From Candidatus Iainarchaeum sp. (GTDB lineage: Archaea; Iainarchaeota; Iainarchaeia; Iainarchaeales; GCA-2688035), in contig JAFCCL010000004.1 in the NCBI GenBank assembly GCA_017610205.1, positions 1 to 64,000 of the forward strand: 64,000 bases of DNA, in the 5' to 3' direction. The position numbers and the translations under genes were made by a program. The notes beneath the pieces were generated by a model. That model ran no database searches and had not been told where the DNA came from. It saw only the letters and a list, made by a program, of their open reading frames with translations. Positions 19,132 through 28,298 of this stretch are shown one piece after another; positions within the stretch are counted from its first letter, which is position 1, and each line of letters begins with the position of its first letter.

Positions 19132-19983
19132 TCATTGAACTGACTGCATCAAAGCACTGTTGTGAATTATTCTGTCAACGCCAATAGAGGAAAGTTCTTT
19201 TTCTGAAGGCATGTTTTTGTTTTCAAAAAACAATGCGTTTTCGGAAAGCAAAAGCTGGGTTGGAAATGATGCATTGCTTAGCCTGAAGCTGAATTTTTCA
19301 CACTCTTTTGAACAGGCAAAAACCCCAATCTTTTTGATGGTTGAAAGCTTTCCGCAGTTTGCCAAAAGGCAAAATCTTGTTGCAGAAATAAAAACAAACG
19401 GAAAGTAAAGCGATGCAGAAAATCCTGTTCCGGAAAGCTTTGTGCCAATGCCCTGCAAAAGGTTGTCAAGTTCAAACCTTTTTACTCCAAAGCCAGAAAG
19501 CAATTTTCTAAAATTAGGGTTGTCTGCCTGACTTAGTGAAAGATGTGAAAGAAGCTCTTTTGGCATTCCGGCAAAAGAAGAAATTCTCGGATCCCTAAAT
19601 TGCTTGTTTAAAAGACGCCCTGCAACAGGAATGGCTTTGTACTTTGCTGCTTTGAACAGCACTCCAAAATCGTTTGCAATTATTTCATCCTCAGGAGAAA
19701 GAATTAAAAAAACAGACTCAAGTTTTTTAAGACCTGCGTCTGTTACAAAAGGAGTAAGCAAGGAAAAGTAGGCATTGTTTTGTTCGCATAATTTTTTTGC
19801 CTTTTTCACTTTATCCAAAGAAGGAATTTTTCTTTCACATGTTTCGGCACCAAAATATATTCTTGAAAAGTCCTGTGAATTTGAAAAGTCTGTGGAATTT
19901 GAAAAGCTTGTGGAATTTGAAAATTCTGTGGAAAAATGTTTTTCAAGCTGTTTAAGGTTTTTAACTGCAAGCACGCGCTCCAT
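19132..19983 (-). CDS. U32-peptidase-like protein, UbiV-like partner
   Basis: MERVLAVKNLKQLEKHF start, adjacent to a U32 protein; Cys spacing RFCLLANCGK...ACSKECEKF; ORF track extends upstream out of context. Confidence 0.6.
   Translation of the reverse strand: MERVLAVKNLKQLEKHFSTEFSNSTSFSNSTDFSNSQDFSRIYFGAETCERKIPSLDKVKKAKKLCEQNNAYFSLLTPFVTDAGLKKLESVFLILSPEDEIIANDFGVLFKAAKYKAIPVAGRLLNKQFRDPRISSFAGMPKELLSHLSLSQADNPNFRKLLSGFGVKRFELDNLLQGIGTKLSGTGFSASLYFPFVFISATRFCLLANCGKLSTIKKIGVFACSKECEKFSFRLSNASFPTQLLLSENALFFENKNMPSEKELSSIGVDRIIHNSALMQSVQ
19862..19933. repeat. 4 x 18-bp in-frame tandem repeat
   Basis: Unit near TTTGAAAAGTCTGTGGAA; encodes FSNSTx repeats on the minus strand. Confidence 0.85.
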
Positions 19984-19984
19984 T

Positions 19985-20962
19985 TTACAACAGCCCCTTT
20001 TTGGCATAATAACAGTTTTTGAAATTACACCTTGCATGGTTTGACTTAAAAAAAAGTTTGTGCATTTCAGACCTGAATTCCTGTTCAGGAAGGCCAAGCA
20101 AGCTAATGGCATTGGCAACCATCTTTACATCTGCAAGTTTTTTTTCACTGCTATTGCCCCGTCCTGCAATCTTCAAACTGCCAATGCCTGCTTTTTTAAA
20201 AAATGGCAAGGCGCAAAGGCCACAGCTTTCAGGGAAAGTATTTTGCCAGGTTTTTGCGCGTAAAGCAGCAGACCTTTTGGCAGATTCGTTGGCATCTGAC
20301 AAAACCTCAACTTCAAAAGGCATTCTGCAGGCAAGTTCCTGCACTGAAACAGATTCAGGATTTTTTCCAACATGCTGCAAAGTACAAAGACCGTCAATGT
20401 AAGGGCAAAGGGCATTCAAAACAAATGCCTCAAGCTCAAGATTCAGTTCTTTTGCTTTTTTAGCAAGGAAGGAAATTTCTTCAACAGAAAGATGCCTTGG
20501 CAGCACAATTCTTTTGACTCCAAGCTGTTTGAAGAAAGAAAAGCTTGCAGAATTAAAAGCAGGAGCTGCAGTGCTCAAAGCAATTTCAGCATTTAAGTCA
20601 TTTTCATTGAAAAAAGAAATTAAGGCAGGGTCTGAAACAATAAGTTTTGAAACACCTGACTCAGCAACTTTTCTTGCATAGTCCAAAACAAGGGGAAACT
20701 GGTTTTGAGAATAAAACAGGGCATTGAAAACTGCAAAAACAGGAATATTATGGCCTGAAGCAAGGTCAACTGCTTTTGAAAGTTCTTTAAAGGACTGAAA
20801 ATTGGCAACTCTGTCATGCCTTAGGTTTATTGAGGCAATAAAAGAAAAGCGCTTTTCCCACTCCGCTGGCACAATTCCGCAATAAAATTCTTTTGCCCCT
20901 GCCTCTGCAAGCGGCAAAACGTCTGAAACTTTTGACAGAGGAGAAAGTATTTTCAAAGACAA
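19985..20962 (-). CDS. Peptidase U32 family protein (UbiU/YhbU-like)
   Basis: AEAGAKEFYCGI...CPYIDGLCTL...ACRMPFEVE...FPESCGLCALPFF...SLKIAGRG typical of U32. Confidence 0.8.
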   Translation of the reverse strand: MSLKILSPLSKVSDVLPLAEAGAKEFYCGIVPAEWEKRFSFIASINLRHDRVANFQSFKELSKAVDLASGHNIPVFAVFNALFYSQNQFPLVLDYARKVAESGVSKLIVSDPALISFFNENDLNAEIALSTAAPAFNSASFSFFKQLGVKRIVLPRHLSVEEISFLAKKAKELNLELEAFVLNALCPYIDGLCTLQHVGKNPESVSVQELACRMPFEVEVLSDANESAKRSAALRAKTWQNTFPESCGLCALPFFKKAGIGSLKIAGRGNSSEKKLADVKMVANAISLLGLPEQEFRSEMHKLFFKSNHARCNFKNCYYAKKGLL

Positions 20963-21020
20963 TCACTGCAAAAGAAATGACTAAAACTCCTTATAATCTT
21001 TTTTAAACAATAGAATTAAC

Positions 21021-22340
21021 ATGGAAAAGTTTGCAGGCATTGGAAAAAAAAAGCTTGAACTTATACATAACGCAGGCGTTAGAAAAAGCACAAGCCATGT
21101 ATTTGTATACAGGTATCCTGATTCCGACAATATGCCTGCAATGGATGCTGATAAATTCACATTTGACGCAAAAAAAGAAAGTAAAAAGGACAGGGAACTT
21201 GCATTTTACCTGCATATCCCATTTTGTACAAGTGTTTGCAGTTATTGCCACTACTATAAGCAACTGCCACCAGAAGAAAAACAAATTGAACAATACCTCA
21301 AAAGCCTTGAAAAAGAAATTAGCACATACAAAAAATTCATCGATGCAAAAATTGAGGCAAACAGCGTTTTGTTTGGAGGAGGAACACCAACCGTTCTAAA
21401 AGCAGGGCAATTAAATAGCCTTATGGAATTTTTGCAGGCTGCTTTTCCAATGCCAAAAAAAATAGAGGCAACAATTGAATCAAGCCCTGAAACTCTTGAC
21501 CTGGAAAAATTGGCAGAGTTAAGGCAATACTTTAACAGGCTTAGCATTGGAGTTCAGGATTTTGATGATGGTGTACTAAAAGCATGCAACAGAAATCATA
21601 ACAAAGAACAGGCTTTGAAGGCAGTTAAAGATGCAGGAAACGCAGGCTTTGAAAACATAAATATTGATATAATATACGGCTTGCCAGGGCAGGGAATTAA
21701 AGGATGGCAAAAGACCTTGGGAGAAATTGAAAAAATACAACCAGAGTCTGTTACAGCGTCTGATTTAAGAGTGCATAAGGGCACAGGATTTTTTGCAGAA
21801 GACAGGAACAGGTTTGCGTCAGAACTTGAACTTGTTGAAATGCACGGAATGTTTTTGGATAAAATGAATGGGTTGGGATACAAGCAACTGTTCCCATACC
21901 AGTTTGTAAAACAAGGAAAAGAGATGAAGTTTTTGGAAAACCAGTGGAACAACAATGAATTTTTAGGATTTGGAGCAAGCAGCTGCTCTTATTTTAACAA
22001 ATGGGATTACAACAATGTTTTTCCAACAGCAAAATATGTTGAAACAGTTAGTGAAAATGGTTTGGCATGCGCTGTTGGCAAAAAGCTTTCAAAAGAAGAG
22101 CAAAAAATAAGACATGCTGCTCTTGGATTAAAGAACTGTGAAGGAATTGACAAAGAAAAATTCAGACAAAGGTTTGGCACTGGTTTTGATGAGGAATTTG
22201 GCAAAATTGTTGAATTGCTTGAAGGGCTTGAGCTTGTTGAAAACAGTGAAAAAAACATTAAACTAAACAGGGACGGAATTTTGTTTTATGATTCTATTTC
22301 AAGGAAATTTTTTCCCAGACAAAATTCCAAATCAGGTTAG
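21021..22340 (+). CDS. HemN/HemW-like radical SAM protein
   Basis: LHIPFCTSVCSYCHYYK (CxxxCxxC), FGGGTPTVL, RLSIGVQDFDDGVLKACNRNH, NIDIIYGLPGQ. Confidence 0.85.
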   Translation: MEKFAGIGKKKLELIHNAGVRKSTSHVFVYRYPDSDNMPAMDADKFTFDAKKESKKDRELAFYLHIPFCTSVCSYCHYYKQLPPEEKQIEQYLKSLEKEISTYKKFIDAKIEANSVLFGGGTPTVLKAGQLNSLMEFLQAAFPMPKKIEATIESSPETLDLEKLAELRQYFNRLSIGVQDFDDGVLKACNRNHNKEQALKAVKDAGNAGFENINIDIIYGLPGQGIKGWQKTLGEIEKIQPESVTASDLRVHKGTGFFAEDRNRFASELELVEMHGMFLDKMNGLGYKQLFPYQFVKQGKEMKFLENQWNNNEFLGFGASSCSYFNKWDYNNVFPTAKYVETVSENGLACAVGKKLSKEEQKIRHAALGLKNCEGIDKEKFRQRFGTGFDEEFGKIVELLEGLELVENSEKNIKLNRDGILFYDSISRKFFPRQNSKSG

Positions 22341-24332
22341 GCTCTCAATTGTAATTTCCTTTATTTCACTATTGCTTGAATTGAAAAACTTTACGCGGTG
22401 ATATTCCATGTCGGTAACGACAACAACTTCTTCGTTAGATGCTATTTCAAGCAGGCTTAGTTCCTGTGAAGAGGAACCAAAGTCGCCAAAGGTTGAAAAT
22501 TCATTTGCTGAAAGGCCAAGGGCAACAACTGTTCTGTTTCTATTGTCACAAAACAATAGCCTTTCATTGTTAATGCCCAAACTTTCGTTGAATTCAACAT
22601 GTGCACCAACCTTGGGGTCTATGCCTCCAATGCTTTCAATTTTTCTTAGGTTCAAGTCAAAAATTTCAATTGTTTTTTCAAGGTCGTCAGTAATGTAAAT
22701 TTTTCCGTTTTTTGCAAGAATGCCTAGTGGAAGGGTTATGCCCTGTTCTGCCCCTATTTCTCCAATAAGATCGTTGTCTGAATTAAAAATCAGAATATTT
22801 TTGTATTTGTCGTCAACAACATAAACTTTTCCGTCTTCTGAAACACTTATTCCAAGCGGCCAAATCAACTTGTTGTTTGTAATTGTTTTAAGGTATTTGT
22901 AATCGTTTGAAAAGACCTGAACACGCCTGTTTCCTGAGTCGGAAACATATAGGCGGCCATCATAGTCAAAGGCAAGCCCTTTGGGAGTGTTTAACTCGTT
23001 GTTTCCAAAGCCCTTTCCTCCAAGCACTTTCTTTAGTTCAAAATCAGAATCAAGAATAAAGACCTTGCAATTTATCGGGTCTGACAGGGCAATGTCGCCA
23101 TTGGGACTGATTGCAGGATAAAACGGGGCAAAGGACACATTGAATGTTCTGTCAAGACCTTTAATGGATTTTACAAAATTAAGGCCTTGGTCAAAAACCT
23201 GAACACGGGAATTTCCTTCTTCAACAACATAAATATTTTCTTGCGAGTCAAGCTTTACTGTTGCAAGATTATAAAACTGATTTTGGGCTGTTCCAAGCCC
23301 GCCAATTTCTTCAATTAACACCCCGTCAGAAGCAAGGACTTTGAGCTTGCTGTCACCATTGTCAAGCACAAACATTTTTCCAGCAGATGAAACAGCTATC
23401 CCGACAGGAATTAGCAAATTTCCAGTTATGCTTTTCAAGAAATTCAATTCTGAATCAAAAACCTGTATTCTGCCATTGGCACTGTCTGCAACAAACACAT
23501 TACCAGTTGGACCAATGGCAATTTGCCGCGGCATATTTAAACTTACACTTCCTTCCTCAGGCTCTATTGCATTCAACAAGTTTAATTCTGAATCAAAGAG
23601 GGCTATTGCATTACTTACTTCATCTGACACATAAATATTTCCATTTGTGGCAACAGCAATTGAACTTGTGCCACCATCTGCATTCGGAGTGTCTTCAAGC
23701 TTTGGAAGGTTTTCAATTGCTTGATCTGAAAAGCGCAGGGTTTTTTCATACTCCAAATCTTTGCTTAAAACCTGAATTCTTTTTGCCCTGTCTAAAACAT
23801 AAATTTTGTTGTTTGCAACATATATTGAGGCAGGAAAAAGCAGTTGGTTGTCTCCAGTGCCGCCGCTTATATAGCCAAAGCCTCCGTTTGGAAGTTCACC
23901 CATGTCTTCGCCAAAATTTGAGATATGATTAAATTCGCTGTCATAAGCCATTAGCCTGTGCCTCATCTCGTCAATAACATAAATTCTGTCACCAGCAGTG
24001 TCTGGAGCAATGTCCGAAATAGAGGTTGGCAGAACATAAGCCGGGTCGATGTAAGGCAACGGTGGCTCTGAGCAGATAGCAGAACAAGTGCCTCCGCAGT
24101 CAATTCCTTCCTCTCCTGCATCCTGTACGCCGTTTAAGCAGAGGTCTACTGGAGGGGGAAGAGGCTCAGTTGGAGTGGAAAAAAGAAAAAATGCGGCGAT
24201 TGCAATAATTACAACAACAATAATTGCTGCAAACAGAGTTTGGTTTCTTTTTTGTTTTGAATCAATATTCTTCAGAACAGTGTTTATTCCCTGAATTTCT
24301 TTCTGCGTGGGTTCATTAACCAAAAAGGACAC
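22332..24332 (-). CDS. Membrane-anchored NHL-repeat beta-propeller surface protein
   Basis: N-terminal TM; motif CLNGVQDAGEEGIDCGGTCSAIC; repeated GNVFVADSANGRIQVFDSELNFLKSI units. Confidence 0.85.
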   Translation of the reverse strand: MSFLVNEPTQKEIQGINTVLKNIDSKQKRNQTLFAAIIVVVIIAIAAFFLFSTPTEPLPPPVDLCLNGVQDAGEEGIDCGGTCSAICSEPPLPYIDPAYVLPTSISDIAPDTAGDRIYVIDEMRHRLMAYDSEFNHISNFGEDMGELPNGGFGYISGGTGDNQLLFPASIYVANNKIYVLDRAKRIQVLSKDLEYEKTLRFSDQAIENLPKLEDTPNADGGTSSIAVATNGNIYVSDEVSNAIALFDSELNLLNAIEPEEGSVSLNMPRQIAIGPTGNVFVADSANGRIQVFDSELNFLKSITGNLLIPVGIAVSSAGKMFVLDNGDSKLKVLASDGVLIEEIGGLGTAQNQFYNLATVKLDSQENIYVVEEGNSRVQVFDQGLNFVKSIKGLDRTFNVSFAPFYPAISPNGDIALSDPINCKVFILDSDFELKKVLGGKGFGNNELNTPKGLAFDYDGRLYVSDSGNRRVQVFSNDYKYLKTITNNKLIWPLGISVSEDGKVYVVDDKYKNILIFNSDNDLIGEIGAEQGITLPLGILAKNGKIYITDDLEKTIEIFDLNLRKIESIGGIDPKVGAHVEFNESLGINNERLLFCDNRNRTVVALGLSANEFSTFGDFGSSSQELSLLEIASNEEVVVVTDMEYHRVKFFNSSNSEIKEITIESLT

Positions 24333-24369
24333 TCCTACAAAATAATCTAATATAAGAAAGGGATTTGCC

Positions 24370-25350
24370 CTATTTATTTATTTCGTTGGGGAAAAGATCT
24401 GGCTTTGCAAGAGGGTCAAGAGCATAAAGTGACTTATTTACAAGAAACGCGGAAAACCTGCTGCCAGCCATGCATTTCAATACATATTTGCATTTGTGGC
24501 AAACTTCAGGAATAAATTCAAGGGAATTCATTCTAACCACAAAATCACTTTTCCAGGCATCCAAAAAACTGTCATTCGATGCATTTCCAAGATTTATGTC
24601 AAAAAAATAGCTTGGTTTTATTGTTGCATTTGTGTCAACAAACAAACTGCTGTGACCGTCTTCATGAATTCCCCCAAGCGCGATTTTGTCAACCCTTTCA
24701 GGTTCAAAACAGCAGAATGGCAGGGCATTTTCAATCAAAAACCAGTCCTTTTTTTTTCTTGAAGAATTAAACAACTCAATTTTTTCAACAGCAGTGCGCA
24801 TGTCATTTCCTGAAACAGGATTTTTGTTCAAAGCATTTGGAATCTGCCTAAGCAAAACCCATTGCGAAAAAGGAAGTGGCGAAATTTCCTGCTGGAATTT
24901 TTTAAGAGAGGCAATGTTTTCTTTTGTAAGAATTGTTGCAGCCCTTACAAAGCAGCCTTGCTTTTCAAGAACTTTTACTGAAGATTTTGCTATTTTTTGA
25001 AAGGGAAGAGAGTGAAGTGAAACAAGAACATTGTCAGCATTTCCTCCAATTTCTTTTGCTTTTTTTTCGTCAAAAAGGGAAGCGTTTGTATTTAACATTG
25101 TGTAAATTCCTTTCTTTTTTGCAAAGGAAAGAATTTCCGAAAGCTTTGAATAAAGCAGGGGCTCGCCGCCCGTAAACCTTATTCTTTCAATTCCATCAGA
25201 CGCAGCGTTGGAAATTATTTTCTTTGCGTCTTCAAATGGAAGTTCTCTGGAAAAAGATTGATTGCTTTGGCTGTTGAAACAAAAACTGCAGTTATAATTG
25301 CATTTTTCTGTAAGCTGAATCTTTATTTCAAGAGGCTTTTTGTAGCCCAT
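24370..25350 (-). CDS. Radical SAM protein with C-terminal SPASM-like Cys cluster
   Basis: LTEKCNYNCSFCFN, RFTGGEPLLY, CHKCKYVLKCMAGSR. Confidence 0.8.
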   Translation of the reverse strand: MGYKKPLEIKIQLTEKCNYNCSFCFNSQSNQSFSRELPFEDAKKIISNAASDGIERIRFTGGEPLLYSKLSEILSFAKKKGIYTMLNTNASLFDEKKAKEIGGNADNVLVSLHSLPFQKIAKSSVKVLEKQGCFVRAATILTKENIASLKKFQQEISPLPFSQWVLLRQIPNALNKNPVSGNDMRTAVEKIELFNSSRKKKDWFLIENALPFCCFEPERVDKIALGGIHEDGHSSLFVDTNATIKPSYFFDINLGNASNDSFLDAWKSDFVVRMNSLEFIPEVCHKCKYVLKCMAGSRFSAFLVNKSLYALDPLAKPDLFPNEINK

Positions 25351-25501
25351 AGGAAAAGAAAAGTGTTGAAATTAATAAAAAGCAATTGCTGGTATTGAAA
25401 TGGATTAAAATTAGCTGCTGTGTGCTGTTGTCAAAATGGATTAAAAGTAAAAATTCAATCTCTGTTTGCCTGCAGTCTCTTACTGTAATAAGTCACTTTC
25501 T

Positions 25502-26293
25502 TTATTCCATCCCGGTTGGAACAGACAGGACTTCACGATTATAGCCTCTTTTTTCTGGAAGGGTCTTATAAAGAGCTTGCTTTGTATCAGCTTTAATCTT
25601 TACTTCTTCGCGATTGAAATAATGGTCGGTACTTGAAAGCCATGCAATTCTTTCAAAGCCAAGGCGTCTGCATTGTTTTTCAACTTCTGCAATCCAGCGA
25701 TTGTGCCAGCCTTTATATCTTCTCCTGATTTGTTTAGGAAGTTGATAGTATTCTGTTCTGATTTTTATTGAATGAATGAAAAAGGTAGGTTTTGTTTCTG
25801 TTCCAACAAAACTAATTGTGCCGCCAATATTCCCAAGAGAGTTCGCTTCAACTGTTACAAAGTCTGACGGAAACCCAATCTTTTGAAGACTTTCAAGAGC
25901 CTTGAATTTTTTAAGCTCTGTCTTCGAGGGGTAAGCCATAAACCTTATTGGCAAACCAATCCTTTTTTCAAAACCGAGAATGAAGTCAGCAGGGCGATAT
26001 ATGGAAATAGGCTCAGCCTTATTCTTTAGGGTGTATTCCACCCACCAAAGGCTTTTGTAACCGAGTACTGGCTTAAAGCTCATTTGTACTGGACCATTCT
26101 TTTTATTTTCACCCCATTGAGCTAACCTGCCTTTAAATCCATGCAAGGCTCTCAAGGCAACAGGCATTCTTCTTGTCATAACACGTTGGAATCTTTGAGG
26201 TAATTGTTTAATCATGACTTTTTGTTTTTCTAAAGAGGTTTTTAGTTTTTGATTCCAAAGTCGGGAGGGCTTTGCTTTCCTAGCATTTGCCAT
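25502..26293 (-). CDS. Hypothetical protein
   Basis: 263-aa ORF with coding-like composition; no family recognised. Confidence 0.65.
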   Translation of the reverse strand: MANARKAKPSRLWNQKLKTSLEKQKVMIKQLPQRFQRVMTRRMPVALRALHGFKGRLAQWGENKKNGPVQMSFKPVLGYKSLWWVEYTLKNKAEPISIYRPADFILGFEKRIGLPIRFMAYPSKTELKKFKALESLQKIGFPSDFVTVEANSLGNIGGTISFVGTETKPTFFIHSIKIRTEYYQLPKQIRRRYKGWHNRWIAEVEKQCRRLGFERIAWLSSTDHYFNREEVKIKADTKQALYKTLPEKRGYNREVLSVPTGME

Positions 26294-26339
26294 ATCTTAA
26301 TTAGCTGCAAGAAAATTAATAAAATGTTCCAACTGGACA

Positions 26340-26561
26340 CTAATAGCTGCCGTGGGAACTGTGTTCATATACTGGCTTGGCAGACATGTGAGCGTGAGTA
26401 TGCAGGGTTTCAGCAGAAGCGCTTTTGATTTTTACAGTGGCAAGAGCTGCACCAACCATTATTGCTCCAAGAGTAAGCACTGTTTGCTTTGTTATTCTAC
26501 CATTTTCCTCACTGATATAGGAGGAAATTGTTTTCTTTATTTCAGGAATTTTGCTGACCAT
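26340..26561 (-). CDS. Candidate HxsA-like RiPP precursor, 73 aa with H-x-S motifs
   Basis: MVSKIPEIKKTISSYISEENGRITKQTVLTLGAIMVGAALATVKIKSASAETLHTHAHMSAKPVYEHSSHGSY; three HxS (HMS, HSS, HGS) in the last 16 aa; directly downstream of the HxsB-like gene. Confidence 0.7.
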   Translation of the reverse strand: MVSKIPEIKKTISSYISEENGRITKQTVLTLGAIMVGAALATVKIKSASAETLHTHAHMSAKPVYEHSSHGSY

Positions 26562-26592
26562 AAATTCGTATAGTAATAGCAAGTCCTTGTTT

Positions 26593-27990
26593 TTAATTGT
26601 TTTCTTCAAGCCATTTGAGCAGGATTTCTCTGTCTTTTCCAAAAAGCTTTTCAAGAATGAGCGAAAACTGGGCCTTTTTTGTTTTGCACTCCTGGTCAAG
26701 TGCAAGCATTGGCACAAGGCTTCCCTGAGTACAATAGGTGAGAACAGGGCAAAACCTGCAAAACCCAGTGAATTTGCATTCATTGCAGGCAAATCCAAGA
26801 GAGGAAGAAAGTGAAACAATGTTTAGGGCTTCTTTGGAAGTAAACACCTGCTTGTAGGATTGTTCAACAGTGCCTATTTTGAACAAGGATACTGCCTTTG
26901 CCTCGTCACAGGTAAAAATATCACCGTTTGGCTGGTAACTGCACTGCATTAGTGCTGCACCACACGGCTTTGAAAAGCAGGTGTGATAGTTTGGTTCAAC
27001 CCTGTTCATTTTGCCAAGATTCAAAACAGTAAACTGTTCACTTATTGGCTTTCCTTCCCTGGTTTTTTTAATGCAGTAATCAAGTGTTTTGCTCCAAAAA
27101 TCAATATATTCACTTCCCGAATAGCCAATCTTTTCCCAGTTCTTTCCGGCAAGGCCTATTTTTCTCAAAGGAACAGGGGTAATGTCTGAAAAGCCAAGTT
27201 CAAGGTAGGTGTCAACAATTTCTTCTGAAAAAGGAAGGCTGTTTTTTGTTACAGTACACAAAGCACCCAATCTTTTGAAGCCATAATCCTGCTTTAAGCA
27301 ATTAATCCACTGAACAACTTTGTCAAAACTGCTCCCCTTAGACCACGGCCTGTTTTTGTCGTGCAATTTCTTTGGACCGTCAATTGAAGTGCAGACATCA
27401 AAAATTTGGTTTTTTTGAAGAAATGAAGCAATTGTTTCATCCATCAGGGTTAAATTTGATACAACGCGCCAGTGGACTTTCTTTCCTTTCTTGGTTTTTG
27501 CATAATTGACAATTGATTCTATTATTGGAAAGTTTGCAAGAGGTTCTCCTCCCTGAAATTCAATTGTAATTTCTTTTCTCGGGCTTTGCCAGGCAAAATC
27601 AATAATTTTTTTTGCGGTTTCTTCACCCATATCAAAGCCAGTTGAATCCAAACCAGAACTGTTTGCATAACAGTAAAGGCAGTTTTGATTGCACCTCATT
27701 GTAGGGTTAACAATGTGCAACGAAACCCCTTCGCAGACATGGCTATATCTTATTTTGTAATCATCCACTGCCAACTGCCTGTTTTGTTCGGTGATAATGA
27801 TATGGCTTTGTTCAAGTTTTTTAAAAAGTGCCCTGTCAAACTTTTGCTTTTGAAAGGCAGCAAATTCATTTTTGTTAAGGCGGGCAATTCTTCCAAGAGA
27901 AGTGATAAGCAAAACCCGCCCGTCATTTAATCGGTGAACAAAATATTTGTTGAATTCAAATTTTGGCAAGGCTTCAGGCATGCTCTCCAA
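26593..27990 (-). CDS. hxsB: His-Xaa-Ser system radical SAM maturase HxsB-like
   Basis: HRLNDGRVLLITSLGR; PTMRCNQNCLYCYANSSG; EITIEFQGGEPLANFPIIESIV; CTSIDGPKKLHDKNRPW; C-terminal Cys cluster; HxsD-like genes just upstream. Confidence 0.8.
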   Translation of the reverse strand: MESMPEALPKFEFNKYFVHRLNDGRVLLITSLGRIARLNKNEFAAFQKQKFDRALFKKLEQSHIIITEQNRQLAVDDYKIRYSHVCEGVSLHIVNPTMRCNQNCLYCYANSSGLDSTGFDMGEETAKKIIDFAWQSPRKEITIEFQGGEPLANFPIIESIVNYAKTKKGKKVHWRVVSNLTLMDETIASFLQKNQIFDVCTSIDGPKKLHDKNRPWSKGSSFDKVVQWINCLKQDYGFKRLGALCTVTKNSLPFSEEIVDTYLELGFSDITPVPLRKIGLAGKNWEKIGYSGSEYIDFWSKTLDYCIKKTREGKPISEQFTVLNLGKMNRVEPNYHTCFSKPCGAALMQCSYQPNGDIFTCDEAKAVSLFKIGTVEQSYKQVFTSKEALNIVSLSSSLGFACNECKFTGFCRFCPVLTYCTQGSLVPMLALDQECKTKKAQFSLILEKLFGKDREILLKWLEENN

Positions 27991-28225
27991 GCTCCCTTTT
28001 TAGGCCAAGGGCAAAATTGCAAAAATGCAGTGCCATGGGTTCTGCCTCTTTGTCCTCTTTTGGAGCAAGGCTTACAATTACCCGGCCTTGGACTTCACGA
28101 ACAGATACTTCTGCAATATTGTTAAATTTTGATGCAGCCTGCTGAACCAGGTGTAGCGGATAAAAAAATCTGTTCAGGTCAATTGTTGCCAAATTCTTTT
28201 CTGAATCAAAAGTTATCTGATACAT
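27974..28225 (-). CDS. hxsD: HxsD-like protein (copy 1)
   Basis: MYQITFDSEKNLATIDLNRFFYPLHLVQQAASKFNNIAEVSVREVQGRVIVSLAPKE...HFCNFALGLKRELGEHA; ORF track uses a TTG at 28231. Confidence 0.7.
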   Translation of the reverse strand: MYQITFDSEKNLATIDLNRFFYPLHLVQQAASKFNNIAEVSVREVQGRVIVSLAPKEDKEAEPMALHFCNFALGLKRELGEHA

Positions 28226-28298
28226 TTTCAATCACTTTGTTGAATTTCCAAATTTTTTACTTTATCAATTTTTATCTGATACATTTTCAATCACTTTG
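28213..28298. repeat. Perfect 27-bp direct repeat at the junction of the two hxsD-like genes
   Basis: TTATCTGATACATTTTCAATCACTTTG at 28213-28239 and 28272-28298. Confidence 0.95.
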
